Shown here one piece after another: positions 55,277 to 63,973 of a stretch of 64,000 bases of DNA (its first letter is position 1; every line of letters begins with the position of its first letter). The notes beneath the pieces are model-generated. The model searched no databases and was not told the DNA's origin. It worked only from the letters and a program-made list of their open reading frames with translations. Position numbers and translations under genes: made by a program. Source of the stretch: Streptomyces sp. Alt3 (GTDB lineage Bacteria; Actinomycetota; Actinomycetes; Streptomycetales; Streptomycetaceae). The stretch spans positions 6,014,001 to 6,078,000 of the forward strand of contig NZ_CP120983.1 of NCBI RefSeq assembly GCF_030719215.1, read 5' to 3'.

Positions 55277-56686
55277 CTAGAGGTCGAAGTACAGCTCGAA
55301 CTCGTGCGGGTGCGGGCGCAGCTGGATCGGGGCGATCTCGTTGGTGCGCTTGTAGTCGATCCACGTCTCGATCAGGTCGGGCGTGAAGACGCCGCCGGCC
55401 AGGAGGTAGTCGTGGTCGGCCTCGAGCGCGTCGAGGACCGCCGGGAGCGAGGTCGGGACCTGCTGGACGCCCGCGTGCTCCTCGGGGGCCAGTTCGTACA
55501 GGTCCTTGTCGATCGGCTCCGGCGGCTCGATCTTGTTCTTGACGCCGTCCAGGCCGGCCATCAGCAGCGCCGAGAACGCCAGGTACGGGTTGGACGACGG
55601 GTCCGGGGCGCGGAACTCGACGCGCTTGGCCTTCGGGTTCGAGCCCGTGATCGGGATGCGCATCGCGGCGGAGCGGTTGCGCTGCGAGTACACCATGTTG
55701 ACCGGCGCCTCGAAGCCCGGGACCAGGCGGTGGTAGGAGTTCACCGTCGGGTTGGTGAACGCCAGCAGCGACGGGGCGTGCTTCAGGATGCCGCCGATGT
55801 AGTAGCGCGCCATGTCCGACAGGCCCGCGTAGCCCTGCTCGTCGTAGAACAGCGGGGAGCCGCCGGACCACAGGGACTGGTGGACGTGCATGCCCGAGCC
55901 GTTGTCACCGAAGATCGGCTTCGGCATGAAGGTCGCGGTCTTGCCGTTGCGCCAGGCGACGTTCTTCACGATGTACTTGAAGAGCATCAGGTCGTCGGCC
56001 GCGGCGAGCAGCGTGTTGAACTTGTAGTTGATCTCGGCCTGGCCGGCGGTGCCGACCTCGTGGTGCTGGCGCTCGACCTGGAGGCCGTTCTTGTCCAGCT
56101 CCATGGAGATCTCGGCGCGCAGGTCGGCGAAGTGGTCCACCGGCGGCGTCGGGAAGTAGCCGCCCTTGTAGCGGACCTTGTAACCACGGTTGTTCTCGAC
56201 CGCACCGGTGTTCCAGGCGCCGGCCTCGGAGTCGATGTGGTAGAAGCTCTCGTTCGCGGACGTCTGGAAGCGGACGTTGTCGAAGACGTAGAACTCCGCC
56301 TCGGGGCCGAAGAACGCCGTGTCGGCGATGCCGGTCGAGGCGAGGTAGGCCTCGGCCTTCTTGGCCACGTTGCGCGGGTCACGGCTGTACTGCTCGCCGG
56401 TGATCGGGTCGTGGATGAAGAAGTTGATGTTCACGGTCTTGTCGCGGCGGAACGGGTCGACACGCGCCGTCGACAGGTCCGCGCGAAGCGCCATGTCCGA
56501 CTCGTGGATGGCCTGGAAGCCGCGGATCGACGAGCCGTCGAATGCCAGTTCCTCGGCCGGGTCGAAGGACGCCGCGGGGATCGTGAAGTGCTGCATCACA
56601 CCCGGCAGGTCGCAGAACCGGACGTCGACGAACTTGACGTCGTTGTCGGCGATGTACTTCTGGACTTCGTCGGCGTTCTGGAACAT
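55277..56686 (-). CDS. glnA: Glutamine synthetase I
   Basis: 469 residues, GSI-beta. AFDGSSIRGFQAIHESDM, FFGPEAEFYVFD, HHEVGTAGQAEINYKFNTLL, NGSGMHVHQSLW, NRSAAMRIP and FRAPDPSSNPYLAFSA are all present. The adenylylation loop IDKDLYELAPEE places the target tyrosine exactly at 397, so the GlnE encoded in this window can switch it off. It is the main ammonia-assimilating enzyme. AGGAGGAG precedes the ATG. A GlnR box pair lies in the 220-base upstream gap. Confidence 0.98.
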   Translation of the reverse strand: MFQNADEVQKYIADNDVKFVDVRFCDLPGVMQHFTIPAASFDPAEELAFDGSSIRGFQAIHESDMALRADLSTARVDPFRRDKTVNINFFIHDPITGEQYSRDPRNVAKKAEAYLASTGIADTAFFGPEAEFYVFDNVRFQTSANESFYHIDSEAGAWNTGAVENNRGYKVRYKGGYFPTPPVDHFADLRAEISMELDKNGLQVERQHHEVGTAGQAEINYKFNTLLAAADDLMLFKYIVKNVAWRNGKTATFMPKPIFGDNGSGMHVHQSLWSGGSPLFYDEQGYAGLSDMARYYIGGILKHAPSLLAFTNPTVNSYHRLVPGFEAPVNMVYSQRNRSAAMRIPITGSNPKAKRVEFRAPDPSSNPYLAFSALLMAGLDGVKNKIEPPEPIDKDLYELAPEEHAGVQQVPTSLPAVLDALEADHDYLLAGGVFTPDLIETWIDYKRTNEIAPIQLRPHPHEFELYFDL

Positions 56687-56806
56687 CCAACTCCTCCTAC
56701 TCCCGACCCGGGAAAGGGCGGGGTTGCAGCTCGTCTGTGTGGCCAGTGCGGTGGCACACGCTGGACCGACCATAGGCAGACGGCATTTCTCCAGCATGAC
56801 CCATTT

Positions 56807-56822
56807 GTTTCGCACAAGTTAA
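56807..56822 (-). promoter_or_regulatory. GlnR box pair upstream of glnA
   Basis: On the glnA strand: TTAAC-n6-GAAAC (56822-56807), about 121-136 bases before the ATG, followed at promoter distance by TATGGT, a plausible -10. It fits gTnAC-n6-GaAAC with one change. Confidence 0.7.
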
Positions 56823-56907
56823 CCAGCCCGGTTGCGGGCGGCACCTCAGCGACGTGTTCCGTGCCCCGCCCGGCCAGGTGCAAACGTGGGCGCAGTACCG
56901 TGGACGG

Positions 56908-57375
56908 GTGGACAACAGGCAAGCAATCGGATCGTGGCTCTCGGGGCCGCGCGCGGCGGCCGAGGAGATGGGCGCCGACTTCGGTCACCGGGGCGAGCGC
57001 CTCGGTCTGCCCCGGGAAGGACCGGGGTCCGTGGCCCCGCTCGGCCGGCGCTTCGGGGCACTCTTCATCGACTGGGCCGTGAGCATGCTGATCGCATACG
57101 GGCTGTTCGCTCGCGGTGACCAGCAGGCCGCGGGGAACTGGGCGCTCGGCGTCTTCCTCGTCATGAGCCTGCTGACTGTCGGAACCGTGGGTTCCACGCC
57201 GGGCAAGCGGATCCTCGGCCTGCGGGTCATCGCCGAGGACGGCGGGCGGCTCGGTGTCGTACGGGTCGTCCTGCGGAGCGTGCTGCTCCTCCTGGTCATC
57301 CCCGCCATCGTCTGGGACCGGGACAGCCGAGGGCTTCACGACAGGCTCGCCCGCGCCGTCCAGGTCCGTATCTGA
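56908..57375 (+). CDS. RDD-family membrane protein
   Basis: 155 residues. The RDD motif is visible as LGRRFGALFIDWAVSM, with hydrophobic helices at about 50-66, 78-97 and 120-138, and GSTPGKRILGLRVIAEDGGR before the last helix. RDD proteins are small membrane proteins, some linked to transport; the role here is unknown. GTG 56908 is divergent from glnA across the glnA promoter gap. Confidence 0.83.
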   Translation: MDNRQAIGSWLSGPRAAAEEMGADFGHRGERLGLPREGPGSVAPLGRRFGALFIDWAVSMLIAYGLFARGDQQAAGNWALGVFLVMSLLTVGTVGSTPGKRILGLRVIAEDGGRLGVVRVVLRSVLLLLVIPAIVWDRDSRGLHDRLARAVQVRI

Positions 57376-57432
57376 CACCGCGGGCGGCGTCCGCACGGTG
57401 AGACGGCTCCGTGAAAGGGGCTTGGGAACAGA

Positions 57433-57471
57433 AGAGCGGCCCCGGACGATCACCTCGTCCGGGGCCGCTCT
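57433..57471. terminator. Bidirectional terminator between RDD and DUF4191 genes
   Basis: Perfect 17-bp arms (57433-57449 and 57455-57471), loop TCACC. Converging genes end 57 and 15 bases away. Confidence 0.88.
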
Positions 57472-57486
57472 CTCGTACGTGCTCGG

Positions 57487-58194
57487 TCAGCGCATCTTTC
57501 CGCCGCGCGGCATCCGCATGCCCTTCGGCATCGGACCCTTGGGCAGCGGCATGTTGCTCATCAGGTCGCCCATCGCCCGGAGCCGGTCGTTGGCGGCGGT
57601 CACCTGCGGGCCGGTGAGGACCCGCGGAAGCTTCAGCATCGTGGTGCGCACCTTCTTCAGCGGCACCTGGCCCTCGCCGTCACCGACGATGATGTCGTGC
57701 ACGGGTACGTCCACGACGATGCGGGCCATCCGCTTCTTCTCGGCCGCCAGCAGGCTCTTCACACGGTTCGGGTTGCCCTCGGCCACCAGCACGATGCCCG
57801 CCTTGCCGACCGCCCGGTGGACGACGTCCTGGCTGCGGTTCATCGCGACGGCCGGAGTGGTGGTCCATCCGCGGCCCACCCGGTCCAGCACCGCCGCGGC
57901 CGCGCCCGGCTGGCCCTCCATCTGACCGAAGGCCGCGCGCTCGGCACGCCGTCCGAAGATGATCGCCATCGCCAGGAAGGCCAGGACGAAGCCCAGGATT
58001 CCCGCGTAGACAGGGTGGCCGATCAGGAAACCGATGGCGAGGAGGACACCGAAGGTGATGATTCCCACACCCGCGACGACAAGACCCACCTTGGGGTCCG
58101 ACCGCCTGGTCATCTTGTAGGTCAGGGCGATCTGCTTGAGCCGCCCCGCGTTCTCGGCGCTGTCCGCGCCTTCAGTGTTTGCCTTCCTCGCCAT
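57487..58194 (-). CDS. DUF4191 membrane protein
   Basis: 235 residues, an actinobacterial family. Basic N-terminus, two adjacent transmembrane helices (about 36-58 and 63-82), then a soluble domain with RVGRGWTTTPAVAMNRSQDV, VVHRAVGKAGIVLVAEGN and LLAAEKKRMARI, ending in a Met/Pro/Gly/Lys-rich tail. Function unknown; its constant neighbourhood with lipA/lipB in actinobacteria is a recognised context but does not reveal a role. Confidence 0.88.
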   Translation of the reverse strand: MARKANTEGADSAENAGRLKQIALTYKMTRRSDPKVGLVVAGVGIITFGVLLAIGFLIGHPVYAGILGFVLAFLAMAIIFGRRAERAAFGQMEGQPGAAAAVLDRVGRGWTTTPAVAMNRSQDVVHRAVGKAGIVLVAEGNPNRVKSLLAAEKKRMARIVVDVPVHDIIVGDGEGQVPLKKVRTTMLKLPRVLTGPQVTAANDRLRAMGDLMSNMPLPKGPMPKGMRMPRGGKMR

Positions 58195-58224
58195 GTACCG
58201 AAGTTTACGTGGCGCGGGAGTGAC

Positions 58225-58425
58225 CTAGGAACGGTGGTCGGCCACAGCCTTCAGCACATGCTCCGCCTCGACCCGGTCCTGCGCCCTGCGGCGGTCCTCC
58301 AGGACGGCCGTCCAGGCGTTGCGGCGGGCGGTGCGCTGGCCGCTGCTCATCAGCAGCGACTCGACCGCGCGGAGCGCGGTGGCGACGGTCGGGATGGTGT
58401 TGGCTCGTACCGGTGCTGCGTGCAT
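58225..58425 (-). CDS. Small conserved-looking protein
   Basis: 66 residues from ATG 58425: MHAAPVRANTIPTVATALRA, then ESLLMSSGQRTARRNAWTAV and a charged helical end. The composition is plausible for a real protein and it fits between the DUF4191 and lipA genes on the same strand. GAGGGGGA lies about 10 bases upstream. The frame is open upstream to 58533 without a better start. Function unknown. Confidence 0.62.
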   Translation of the reverse strand: MHAAPVRANTIPTVATALRAVESLLMSSGQRTARRNAWTAVLEDRRRAQDRVEAEHVLKAVADHRS

Positions 58426-58604
58426 CGTGGGTGTTCCCCCTCGGAGCGGATGCGCGCGTCCGGCGCGCACTGAGTAGCGGGAAGCAATGACGACGGCGGC
58501 TGCGGGAGCCACCGCGTATGTACCTAGGGTCACTGCTCGGTGTTACCAGTGCATGACCGGTCGGTCAAACACCAATGAAACTCTGATTTCGGCGCCGCGC
58601 ACGT

Positions 58605-58656
58605 CGACGCGGTCCGTACGGGCCCCTCACCTGCGGGGGACGTGCGGACCGCGTCG
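58605..58656. terminator. Terminator after lipA
   Basis: 16-bp arms with one mismatch (58605-58620 and 58641-58656), 40 bases beyond the lipA stop. Confidence 0.7.
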
Positions 58657-58695
58657 TCGCGGCTATTACTGTTCAGTAGTCTCTTGTGCGCCGAT

Positions 58696-59664
58696 TCACA
58701 CGGGCTGGGCGGTCGCGGCGGTCACTCCGCGTCGCTCCATCGCCTGCTGGAACAGGCGGCCCGCACGGTAGGAGGAACGCACCAGCGGTCCCGACATGAC
58801 GCCCGAGTAACCGATCGCGTCGGCCTCGTCCTTCAGCTCCACGAACTCGTGCGGCTTCACCCAGCGCTCGACCGGGTGGTGCCGCGCGGAGGGCCGGAGG
58901 TACTGCGTAATCGTGATGAGCTCGCAACCCGCGTCGTACAGGTCCTGGAGCGCCTCGCTGACCTCCTCGCGGGTCTCGCCCATGCCGAGGATCAGGTTGG
59001 ACTTCGTCACCAGACCGGCCTCACGGGCGCGGGTGATGACCTCCAGCGAGCGCTCGTAACGGAAGCCGGGCCGGATCCGCTTGAAGATCCGGGGGACCGT
59101 CTCGACGTTGTGCGCGAGTACCTGGGGGCGCGAGGAGAAGACCTCGGCGAGCTGCTCGGGCTCCGCGTTGAAGTCGGGGATGAGCAGCTCCACCTTGGTG
59201 GCGCCGCCCTCCCGCCCGGCGGTCTGGGCGTGGATCTGGCGCACGGTCTCCGCGTACAGCCACGCGCCGCCGTCGTCGAGGTCGTCGCGCGCGACTCCGG
59301 TGATCGTGGCGTAGTTCAGGTCCATCGTCACGACGGACTCGCCCACACGGCGGGGCTCGTCACGGTCCAGCGCCTGCGGCTTGCCCGTGTCGATCTGGCA
59401 GAAGTCGCAACGCCGGGTGCACTGGTCGCCGCCGATGAGGAACGTCGCCTCGCGGTCCTCCCAGCATTCGTAGATGTTCGGACAGCCGGCCTCCTGGCAC
59501 ACGGTGTGCAGCCCCTCGCCCTTCACGAGCGCCTGCATCTTCGTGTACTCGGGGCCCATCTTCGCCCGGGTTTTGATCCACTCGGGCTTGCGCTCGATGG
59601 GGGTCTGGCTGTTTCGGACCTCCAGGCGCAGCATCTTGCGCCCGTCGGGTGCGACACCGGACAC
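58696..59664 (-). CDS. lipA: Lipoyl synthase
   Basis: 322 residues, radical SAM. It inserts two sulfurs into octanoyl groups on lipoyl domains. Both clusters are visible: auxiliary CX4CX5C (Cys56, 61, 67 in CQEAGCPNIYEC) and radical SAM CX3CX2C (Cys82, 86, 89 in CTRRCDFC). The GTG start at 59664 follows AAGGGG; longer frames do not fit the family. It lies downstream of lipB on the same strand with a 130-base gap that holds a hairpin, so it probably has its own promoter. Confidence 0.97.
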   Translation of the reverse strand: MSGVAPDGRKMLRLEVRNSQTPIERKPEWIKTRAKMGPEYTKMQALVKGEGLHTVCQEAGCPNIYECWEDREATFLIGGDQCTRRCDFCQIDTGKPQALDRDEPRRVGESVVTMDLNYATITGVARDDLDDGGAWLYAETVRQIHAQTAGREGGATKVELLIPDFNAEPEQLAEVFSSRPQVLAHNVETVPRIFKRIRPGFRYERSLEVITRAREAGLVTKSNLILGMGETREEVSEALQDLYDAGCELITITQYLRPSARHHPVERWVKPHEFVELKDEADAIGYSGVMSGPLVRSSYRAGRLFQQAMERRGVTAATAQPV

Positions 59665-59762
59665 TCCGGCACCCCTTTGCTTTCGCTGCATTGGATTCTT
59701 CGGCGAACACCAGGGTACGCCCGTGGTTAGAACGGTCTTACGTATGGCCAACCTGTGGCCGA

Positions 59763-59786
59763 GGGGCCCTATTCCGAGCGGGCCCC
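59763..59786. terminator. Hairpin between lipB and lipA
   Basis: GGGGCCC (59763-59769) and GGGCCCC (59780-59786) pair perfectly, just beyond the lipB stop; it may limit transcription into lipA. Confidence 0.45.
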
Positions 59787-59794
59787 GGGGTGCC

Positions 59795-60619
59795 TCAGGC
59801 GGGGGCCGCGGTCCTGGACGGCTCCGGGGCCGCCGCCTCGACGACGCGGGGAGCGAGATCCGCGTTCTCCAGGACGTCCCTCAGGTGCTTCTCGGCCACC
59901 GGGAGGACCTCGGCGATCGTGATCCCACGGCCCAGTTCGTACGACAGTGAGGTCACTCCGGCGTCGCGGATGCCGCACGGCACGATCCTGTCGAACCAGG
60001 TGTTGTCCGGGTTCACGTTGAGAGCGAAGCCGTGCATGGTCACCCCCTTGGCGACCCGGATGCCGATCGCGGCCAGCTTGCGGTCCTCCCGGCGCTGGCC
60101 CGCGTTGGACGGCGCGTACTCGGGGCCGTCGAGCCGGGGGTCGAACTCTTCGTCGTGCAGGCGGGGATCGAAGTCCAGCGAGAGCCCTCCGAGCGAGGCG
60201 CGGTCCTCGACCGGGTCACCGAGGACCCAGACGCCGCTGCGGCCCTCGACCCGGCTGGTCTCCACACCGAACTCGGCGGCCGTGCGGATCAGAGCGTCCT
60301 CCAGACGGCGGACATGGGCGACCACGTCCACCGGGCGCGGCAGCTTCATGATCGGGTAGCCGACCAGCTGTCCCGGGCCGTGCCAGGTGATCTTCCCGCC
60401 GCGGTCGACGTCGACGACCGGGGTGCCGTCCAGCGGCCGTTCGCTCTCCGTGGTGCGCCGCCCCGCCGTGTAGACGGGCGGGTGCTCGAGGAGCAGGCAG
60501 GTGTCGGGGACGGTGTCCTCGAACCGGGCGGCGTGCACCTCGCGCTGCTTCTGCCATGCCTCCTGGTAGTCGACCGCTTCCTCGCCGAATCCCAGACGGA
60601 CGAACCGCAGCTCACTCAC
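59795..60619 (-). CDS. lipB: Lipoyl(octanoyl) transferase
   Basis: 274 residues. It moves octanoate from acyl-carrier protein to lipoyl domains, supplying LipA. The acyl-binding motif VDRGGKITWHGPGQLVGYPI, catalytic Lys181 (DRKLAAIGIRV) and Cys215 (IVPCGIRDAGV) are present. An insert of about 40 acidic residues (about 136-178) sits between the GVWVLGD strand and the catalytic lysine, longer than in most LipB. The start is GTG 60619. Confidence 0.97.
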   Translation of the reverse strand: MSELRFVRLGFGEEAVDYQEAWQKQREVHAARFEDTVPDTCLLLEHPPVYTAGRRTTESERPLDGTPVVDVDRGGKITWHGPGQLVGYPIMKLPRPVDVVAHVRRLEDALIRTAAEFGVETSRVEGRSGVWVLGDPVEDRASLGGLSLDFDPRLHDEEFDPRLDGPEYAPSNAGQRREDRKLAAIGIRVAKGVTMHGFALNVNPDNTWFDRIVPCGIRDAGVTSLSYELGRGITIAEVLPVAEKHLRDVLENADLAPRVVEAAAPEPSRTAAPA

Positions 60620-60933
60620 TCGGGTGCCTCCCTACTCGCGGTGCCGCGGGGCCGGGGGGTGTCCCCGGAACCACGTCACCATGCACTGATGTGCGCCCCC
60701 AGCCACTGTACGACCGCTCCGGCGGGGGAGGTCCGGCAGGTTGTGTGCGGGTGGATTCCGTCAGCGATCCGACAATCCTCACACGATCGGATGAACGTGG
60801 AGCGAAGCCCGTCGGCGCCACCACCGGGGCCGTTAAATTCGCGCCGTTCCATAACGGGCTCGCCCGCCACCAATCGTGGGGGAGCCCGTAAGGGCTGCCC
60901 GCCCGGCGCCGAAGGCAGGAGACCTTACAGCTG
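60620..60933. promoter_or_regulatory. lipB / TPR-regulator divergent gap
   Basis: A 314-base gap without convincing coding. It contains a perfect inverted repeat ACGGGCTC (60854-60861) and GAGCCCGT (60882-60889) in the leader of the rightward gene, and an AT-richer stretch near 60833-60855 that could hold its promoter. Nothing else is visible. Confidence 0.45.
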
Positions 60934-62541
60934 ATGTCGGAACGACCTCCGCAGCGCACCCCGAACAGGCGGCTCGCTGCCCTCATCGCGGAGGCCGGGT
61001 TCTCCCATGCGGGCCTGGCCCGCCGCGTGGACCAGCTCGGCCTCGAACACGGGCTGGACCTGCGATACGACAAGACCTCGGTCACCCGCTGGCTGCGCGG
61101 CCAGCAGCCCCGGGGCACCACCCCCGCGCTGATCGCCGAGGTCTTCACCAGACGGCTCGGGCGCCGGCTCTCCGCCCAGGACCTGGGCCTGGACGCGTGC
61201 GCGCCCGTCTACGCCGGCCTGGAGTTCGCGGCCACGCCCGGTGAGGCCGTCGACATCGTCAGCGGGCTGTGGCGCAAGGACTCGGGCAGCCACGCGGAGC
61301 TGCGCAAGATCGCTTTCACGCCCGCCGGACTGGTCGTTCCCAGCCGTGACTGGCTGATCGGGCGGGCCGACGAATGGGTCGGCCGGGGTGAGCCGCCGGA
61401 GCGGGCGAACGGCGCCGCCGGCCTGCCCGCCCCGCGCACGCCCGCCGAGGCCCTCGGAGCCCGGCCCCCGCACGGACTCCACCAGAGCAGCGCCGCCGGC
61501 ACCCTCCAGGCGCCCGGAGCGGCCGTCCACGGTCCCCGGCCCGCGGGTCTCCGCGGCCCCGGCTCCTCGCGTCCGCCCGCACCCGCGACGCCACCCCCTG
61601 GCGTCCCGCGCCAGCGGCAGACCGAGCGCGGCACGGGCCAGCGGGTCGGCAGCGGCGACGTCGCCGCCCTGCGATCGGTGGGCGAGCTCTTCAGGACGCT
61701 GGACAACGCCTACGGCGGCGGCCATGCCAGGCAGGCCCTCGTCCGCTACCTGGAGCACGAGGCCGAACCGATGCTCCGGGGCAGGTACGGAGAGGCGATC
61801 GGCCGCAGGCTGTTCTCCGCCGCCGCCGATCTGACCCGGCTGGCCGGCTGGACGTCGTACGACATCGCCGCGCACGGCCTGGCCCAGCGCTACTTCGTCC
61901 AGGCGCTGCGGCTCGCCCAGGCCGCGGGGGACCGGGCGTACGGTGCCTTCGTCCTGGTCACGATGAGCCGCCAGGCGGTCTATCTCGGGCACGGGAGGGA
62001 GGCCGTCCAGCTCGCCCGCGTCGCCCAGCAGGGCATCGGGTCCTCCGCGCCGCCCGTCGTCCTGGCCCTGCTGCACGCGGTCGAGGCCCGCGGACACGGC
62101 GTGCTCGGGGAGACCAGGGCCTGCGTCGCCGCGCTCGTACGGGCGGAGCGTGCCCTGGGGATCTCCCGGCCCGGGGACGACGTGCCGCACTGGGCCCGTT
62201 ACTTCGACGAGGCCCAGCTGGCCGACGAGTTCGGCCACTGTCACCGCGATCTGCAGCAGTACCGTGTCGCCGCCCAGCACGCCGAGCGCTCACTCCAGCT
62301 CCGCGCACCGGCGTACGCCCGGAGCAGGCTGTTCTGCCGGGTGGTGCTGGCGACCGCCCGGCTGGGGCTCGGCGAGCTGGACCAGGCGTGCCTGCTGGGT
62401 GCCGAGGCTGCCCAGCAGGCGGCGGAGATGCGGTCGGTGCGCGCGACGGAGTACGTACGGGACTTCGAGCGCCGCCTGGAGCCCCACCGGGACGCCGCCG
62501 CCGTACGGGGATACCGGGAACGGGTCGCCGCACTGGGCTGA
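60934..62541 (+). CDS. Regulator with N-terminal HTH-like domain and C-terminal TPR repeats (NsdA-like)
   Basis: 535 residues. N-terminal 1-90 (RLAALIAEAGFSHAGLARRV, DKTSVTRWLRGQQPRGTTPA) resembles an XRE-type domain; 150-235 is a Pro/Gly/Ala disordered linker; 245-535 is helical with TPR-like pairs (AHGLAQRYFVQALRLAQAAG, GREAVQLARVAQQGI, QHAERSLQL). Streptomyces NsdA/NsdB proteins of this layout affect development and antibiotic synthesis. Placement in that group is by architecture. Confidence 0.78.
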   Translation: MSERPPQRTPNRRLAALIAEAGFSHAGLARRVDQLGLEHGLDLRYDKTSVTRWLRGQQPRGTTPALIAEVFTRRLGRRLSAQDLGLDACAPVYAGLEFAATPGEAVDIVSGLWRKDSGSHAELRKIAFTPAGLVVPSRDWLIGRADEWVGRGEPPERANGAAGLPAPRTPAEALGARPPHGLHQSSAAGTLQAPGAAVHGPRPAGLRGPGSSRPPAPATPPPGVPRQRQTERGTGQRVGSGDVAALRSVGELFRTLDNAYGGGHARQALVRYLEHEAEPMLRGRYGEAIGRRLFSAAADLTRLAGWTSYDIAAHGLAQRYFVQALRLAQAAGDRAYGAFVLVTMSRQAVYLGHGREAVQLARVAQQGIGSSAPPVVLALLHAVEARGHGVLGETRACVAALVRAERALGISRPGDDVPHWARYFDEAQLADEFGHCHRDLQQYRVAAQHAERSLQLRAPAYARSRLFCRVVLATARLGLGELDQACLLGAEAAQQAAEMRSVRATEYVRDFERRLEPHRDAAAVRGYRERVAALG

Positions 62542-62613
62542 CCCGTGCGCCGGCCTCCGTCCGGACCGGACCCGCGGGCCCGGCCCGGTCGGCCCGGTCC
62601 GGACGGCCGGGTC

Positions 62614-63927
62614 CTACGCGGCCGTGGGCAGCCCCGTCCCGTCCGCCTGTGGGCTGCGCACCCCCAGGTCGGCCAGGATCGCCGAGGCGGCACGCCTCCC
62701 GGAGCGCAGTGCGCCCTGGACCGTGCTCGTGTCGCGGTGGTCGCCGCACACGTAGAGCCCGGCCAGCAGCCGGACGGGCCGTCGCGGATCGTGCGGCGGC
62801 GGCATGGCGGGGACCGCCTCGGGGTCGTGGTGGGCGGCCAGCAGCTCCCAGTCGTCGGTCGGCGTGCCGTACAGCGCGGCGAGGTGGGCACGGACCGCGT
62901 CGTCGAGGTCCGGCGGTGGCGGGCCGAGCACGGTGGAGGTGATCAGGGCCCGGCCGTGCGGAGCGCGCGAGGGATCCACCTCGCTCATCACGGCCGTGTG
63001 GGCCACCGGCCCCGAGCGGTCACCGTCCAGCAGCAGCCGGGCCCCCGTCGGCGGCGCCTGGGCGGTGGTGTGGTGCAGCACGGTCACCGGGTGGAAGGCG
63101 GGCGTCCGCAGCCCCGGCAGCAGCTCCGCCGCCGCTCCGGCTCCCGTGGCCAGCAGGAGCGACCGGCAGCCGAGCTCGCCGTGCTCCTTGGTGCGTACGG
63201 AGGTGATGTCGGCGGCCGTCACGTGCACCCCGGTGCGTACGGTCCCGGGCGGCAGGGCGGCGGCCAGTAGTCCCGGCAGCGTCGCGGAGCCCCCCGAGGG
63301 CACGCAGAGCCGCCCCCGCGCGTAGTCCCGGAGAGTGAGGTCGGCCATGCGGCTCGACGTGGTGAGTCCGGGGTCGCCGAGCAGCGCCGAGAGCAGGGGA
63401 CGCAGGAAACCGCCGACGACGCGGGGCGACAGGCCGCGCGCCGACAGTGCGTCGAGCGCGGCCCGATCGGGCCGGGCCGTGATCCGGGATTCCGGAGCGG
63501 CGGCCAGGCGGGCCAGCCAGGCGCCGAGCCTGGCCTGTTCGATCGCCCCGCCGAGGGGCGCGCGAGGGGCGCTCGGTCGGGAGCGCACAGCACGAAGTGC
63601 GCCCCGAGCGCTCCGGACGTCCCCGGCGAGGTACTGCCGGCCTTCGCTGTGGACGAGCACCCCGGGGGCGAAGTCCCTGAGGACCAGCCCGTCGAGCCCC
63701 GGAGTGGTGCCCAGCTCCGGACCGGCGGAGCCGAGCAGCGGCCCCAGACGGTCGAGCCGGAAACCGTCCATGTCGTCGGTGGCCATCCGGCCGCCCGGAT
63801 GCGCGGCGGCCTCAAGGACGCTGACGTCCACTCCTGCGCTGATCAGCTGGTGGGCCGCCGACAGGCCGGCGATCCCGGCCCCGATGATGACCACATCCGC
63901 GTGGTCCGATGTGTGTGCCCTGAGCAC
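62614..63927 (-). CDS. FAD-dependent oxidoreductase (amine oxidase/phytoene-desaturase-like)
   Basis: 437 residues. Dinucleotide-binding motif VVIIGAGIAGLSAAHQLISA near 12 with the following acidic end LEAAAHPGGRMATDD; C-terminal FAD motif LYVCGDHRDTSTVQGALRSG followed by RRAASAI. Central segments are variable, so the substrate is unknown. The GTG start at 63927 follows GGGGAGGGG; a longer frame starts at 63975. It converges on the TPR-regulator gene. Confidence 0.85.
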   Translation of the reverse strand: MLRAHTSDHADVVIIGAGIAGLSAAHQLISAGVDVSVLEAAAHPGGRMATDDMDGFRLDRLGPLLGSAGPELGTTPGLDGLVLRDFAPGVLVHSEGRQYLAGDVRSARGALRAVRSRPSAPRAPLGGAIEQARLGAWLARLAAAPESRITARPDRAALDALSARGLSPRVVGGFLRPLLSALLGDPGLTTSSRMADLTLRDYARGRLCVPSGGSATLPGLLAAALPPGTVRTGVHVTAADITSVRTKEHGELGCRSLLLATGAGAAAELLPGLRTPAFHPVTVLHHTTAQAPPTGARLLLDGDRSGPVAHTAVMSEVDPSRAPHGRALITSTVLGPPPPDLDDAVRAHLAALYGTPTDDWELLAAHHDPEAVPAMPPPHDPRRPVRLLAGLYVCGDHRDTSTVQGALRSGRRAASAILADLGVRSPQADGTGLPTAA

Positions 63928-63957
63928 GTGCCCCTCCCCGAGTCGGTGCGGCTGGTG

Positions 63958-63973
63958 GGGGGCTATTGCCCCC
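63958..63973. terminator. Small hairpin at the window end
   Basis: GGGGGC-TATT-GCCCCC, perfect 6-bp arms. It could end a gene lying beyond the window or form part of the oxidoreductase leader. Confidence 0.35.

Noticed and set aside
58487..58771. A 94-codon plus-strand frame overlapping the lipA end and its terminator
   Set aside because: It runs through the hairpin at 58605-58656 and into lipA antisense, and lacks a ribosome-binding site.
60676..60873. A 65-codon minus frame in the lipB/regulator gap
   Set aside because: No ribosome-binding site and no plausible composition; the gap is better read as regulatory.
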